Positions 62,157-64,000 of a stretch of 64,000 nt of DNA are shown here, in pieces. The notes beneath the pieces are model-generated. The model was not told where the DNA came from. It was given only the letters and a program-made list of their open reading frames with translations, and made no database searches. Both the position numbers and the translations under genes were made by a program. Numbering within the stretch: position 1 is the first letter of the stretch; each line of letters begins with the position of its first letter. The DNA comes from Urbifossiella sp046350095 (GTDB lineage Bacteria > Planctomycetota > Planctomycetia > Gemmatales > Gemmataceae): positions 992,001-1,056,000 of the forward strand of contig JAXMBA010000003.1 in the NCBI GenBank assembly GCA_046350095.1, written 5' to 3'.

Positions 62157-63176
62157 TCAGTCCCGGAACGACACGACCGCCTGCTGGGTGGTCGGCGGGA
62201 GGGGGTGGAACACGCTCCGGGCGAACCCGGCCGCGGCGAACACCCGCTCGTACTCGGCGAACGTGTAGGCGTCGCCGGCCGCGGTCGTCGCGAGCATCGT
62301 CAGGGCGAACGCGGCCGTCGCCGGCGGCGTCACCCGGTCCGGCTCCGGGACGAACTCCAGCGTGACGGCCCGGCCGCCCGGGGCGAGGGCCGCGTGCGCC
62401 TTGGCCGCCAGCCGCTCGCAGGCCGGCAGGTCGAAGTGGTGGAGGAAGTTCGTCAGCAGCACCACGTCGTACGGCCCGCCCCAGTCCACCTCGAACGCGC
62501 TCCCCGGGAGGAGTGCCACCCGGTCGGCCACGCCTTCCCGCGCGGCGTTCTCGGCCGCCACCGCCAGCACGTTCGGCCAGTCCAGCGCCGTGACGCGGGC
62601 GGCCGGGCACCGGCGGGCGACGGCGATCCCGAACAGGCCGTGCCCGGCGGCCACGTCGAGCACGCGCAGCCGGGTCTCCGAACCGTCGCCGACCAGGTCG
62701 GCGAGCATCCGCGCCGGGAGGCTCATCATCGGGGCCATCGCCCGGGCGAACGCCACCCACACCGGGTTGTCGTGCGACACCGTCCCCTCGGCGGAGGTCG
62801 CCGTCCCGCCCTTGCGGACGGCCGCCGTGAGGGACTGGAAGCTCTCGCGCAGCTGGGGCGTGAGGAGGAACTCGAGCGTCCCGCCGAGGTAGGCGGGGGA
62901 GGCGCGGTTCAGGAAGGCGTCGGCGTCGGGCGTGAGGGCGTAGCGGTCGGCCGCCTTGTGCAGCAGCCCGACGACGGTCAGGTAGTCGGCCAGGATGCGG
63001 ACGCCGCGCGGGGACGCGCCGGTCGCCGCGGCGAGGTCGGCGGCCGTGGCGCGGCCGGCGGCGACGTGGGTGAACAGGTCGAGCTCCACCGCCGCCTTCA
63101 GCGCCTCGGTCCGCTGGTAGGCGTTGGCGAGGTCGAAGAACGCGGCCGGGGACGGCGGGGCGGGCGGCATCGGCAT
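62157..63176 (-). CDS. O-methyltransferase-type SAM methyltransferase
   Basis: 339 residues. The N-terminal winged-helix dimerisation domain (FDLANAYQRTEALKAAVELD, then TAADLAAATGASPRGVRILADYL) and C-terminal Rossmann domain (VLDVAAGHGLFGIAVAR, ALDWPNVL, NFLHHFD with the catalytic-type His) are those of acetylserotonin/hydroxyneurosporene-type O-methyltransferases. Such enzymes methylate hydroxyls of small aromatic or polyketide compounds. It converges on the sigma factor gene with a 35-bp gap and has no biosynthetic neighbours, so the substrate is unknown. Confidence 0.87.
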   Translation of the reverse strand: MPMPPAPPSPAAFFDLANAYQRTEALKAAVELDLFTHVAAGRATAADLAAATGASPRGVRILADYLTVVGLLHKAADRYALTPDADAFLNRASPAYLGGTLEFLLTPQLRESFQSLTAAVRKGGTATSAEGTVSHDNPVWVAFARAMAPMMSLPARMLADLVGDGSETRLRVLDVAAGHGLFGIAVARRCPAARVTALDWPNVLAVAAENAAREGVADRVALLPGSAFEVDWGGPYDVVLLTNFLHHFDLPACERLAAKAHAALAPGGRAVTLEFVPEPDRVTPPATAAFALTMLATTAAGDAYTFAEYERVFAAAGFARSVFHPLPPTTQQAVVSFRD

Positions 63177-63536
63177 TCCTTCCGCGGACGACGGCGGCGA
63201 GGCGTCATTCTAGGTCGGCCGCCCGGCACGGGGGGCGGAACCGCGGCCACCCCGAGGAGGTTCGCGCGCCGGCCTTCGCCGCGGACGGGTCGCGGCCGGC
63301 GTCGGCGCCCGGCGACGGCACGCCGCCCGAGGCGGCGATTTCATCCGGGGGCAAAAACTCGCTCAGGGCGGGACGTAATGTCCGCCAGAACCGCCCGCGG
63401 CCGGCCGCGGCGAGCTAGGCTCGTGAGACGTACGCGCCGCCCGAGGTTCCCATGCCCGCACCCCCCGACCCCCTCTCCTCTCCTCCCCCGGCCGCGGCGT
63501 CGAGCGTGTCCCTCCGAAGTCACTGAGTGGCCGGCC
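63177..63536. other. Intergenic gap between divergent methyltransferase and kinase genes
   Basis: 360 bp of GC-rich sequence. Frames run through parts of it, but none has a start with a ribosome binding site or recognisable residues. Promoters for both flanking genes should be here; none is evident by eye. Confidence 0.4.
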
Positions 63537-64000
63537 GTGCCAGCAACCGACCAATCCGTGTCCGCCAACCGCCAGGCCGGCGACGAGCCGGTCCCCGGGT
63601 ACGTCCTCGTCGAGCCGCTCGGCCGGGGCGGGTTCGGGGAGGTGTGGAAGTGCGTCGCCCCCGGCGGGCTCCACAAGGCCGTCAAGTTCGTCCCCGGCGG
63701 CGGCGACCAGCTCCGCCAGGAGGCGGCCGCGTTCGAGCGCGTCCGGGCGCTCCGCCACGCCTTCCTCCTGTCGCTGGAGCGGGTCGAGCTCATCGGCGGC
63801 GACCTCGTGATGGTGATGGAGCTGGCCGACGCCCAGCTCCAGGACCGGTTCGACGAGTGCCGCCGCCGGGGCCGGTGCGGCATCCCGCGGGACGAACTGC
63901 TGCGCTACGTCGCGGACGCCGCCGAGGCCCTCGACGTGATCGCGGCCCGGTACGGGCTCCAGCACCTCGACGTGAAGCCGGCCAACCTGTTCCTCATCGA
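63537..64000 (+). CDS. Ser/Thr protein kinase, N-terminal part, non-RD catalytic loop
   Basis: The gene runs off the window; 154 codons are visible from a GTG at 63537, and the start is uncertain because the frame stays open upstream and a second GTG lies 7 codons in. Kinase lobe 1 begins almost at once: YVLVEPLGRGGFGEVWKC, the expected Lys in KAVKFV, and an Ala/Arg-rich helix. The catalytic loop reads LQHLDVKPANLFL: the Asp and Lys/Asn are kept but the HRD arginine is Leu, so it is a non-RD kinase that should not need activation-loop phosphorylation. It has no N-terminal sensor, unlike the other two kinases in the window. Confidence 0.85.
   Translation, partial: MPATDQSVSANRQAGDEPVPGYVLVEPLGRGGFGEVWKCVAPGGLHKAVKFVPGGGDQLRQEAAAFERVRALRHAFLLSLERVELIGGDLVMVMELADAQLQDRFDECRRRGRCGIPRDELLRYVADAAEALDVIAARYGLQHLDVKPANLFLI

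Noticed and set aside
1..64000. CRISPR arrays, tRNA or rRNA genes, phage or integrase genes
   Set aside because: I saw no regularly spaced direct repeats, no conserved rRNA stretches, no tRNA-like cloverleaf and no integrase motifs. A tRNA scan would be needed to be certain.

Overview
The window is a very GC-rich chromosomal stretch that most resembles a planctomycete of the Gemmata group (Gemmataceae). This rests on content, because no rRNA marker is present. The clues are two ECF sigma factors of the planctomycete type beside serine/threonine kinases with C-terminal sensor domains, giant delta-60/FG-GAP secreted proteins with an N-terminal LE-x-LE-x-R-x-VPA motif, twin sulfatases with a formylglycine-generating enzyme, a DUF1080-type fragment and an IS630 remnant. 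No tRNA, rRNA or CRISPR array was seen.

Layout. 0-2.9 kb: the end of an NHL/FG-GAP surface protein abutting a 3' remnant of an IS630-type transposase. 2.9-6.4 kb: an overlapping three-gene signalling operon (globin-coupled histidine kinase, double receiver protein, hybrid REC-PAS kinase). 6.8-9.7 kb: a thioredoxin/DsbD-like fusion and a diguanylate cyclase response regulator. 9.8-14.6 kb: two tandem paralogous delta-60 repeat proteins. 14.9-17.4 kb: a MarR regulator overlapping a double-headed CE1-type esterase. 17.4-20.9 kb: a WrbA/flavodoxin-like gene cut in two by a 2,929-bp segment carrying an ECF sigma factor, a Ser/Thr kinase and a truncated DUF1080-like fragment. 21.2-28.5 kb: a sulfatase locus (FGE, 2H-phosphoesterase/HAD fusion, two CTAGR sulfatases, a small membrane protein) facing an AraC regulator. 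29.7-37.3 kb: three outer-membrane beta-barrel proteins (OprB-, FadL- and OprP-like) and a secreted S9 peptidase.

37.6-44.2 kb holds a tight five-gene operon of unknown pathway: GMC oxidoreductase with a cysteine cluster, phosphatidylserine decarboxylase-like enzyme, SDR-like/FAD oxidoreductase fusion, a class III aminotransferase carrying a degenerate second half, and an Mpo1-like membrane protein. It looks like a lipid or amino-alcohol modification pathway and is the best candidate here for an undescribed system. 45.2-50.7 kb is a phosphonate-catabolism cluster (DUF5690-like MFS transporter, alcohol dehydrogenase, PhnZ-like diiron HD oxygenase, FAD oxidoreductase, PhnX-like hydrolase) interrupted by a nested palindromic repeat. 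51-64 kb holds an NlpC/P60-like membrane protein, ribokinase, copper amine oxidase, double M16 peptidase, a WD40 Ser/Thr kinase with an ECF sigma factor overlapping its end, an O-methyltransferase and the start of another kinase with a non-RD catalytic loop.

Many genes overlap by 1-8 bases, so operons can be read with confidence. GTG starts are common and one TTG start is supported by a strong ribosome binding site. The high GC content gives long open frames on the opposite strand of almost every gene; these are treated as shadows.
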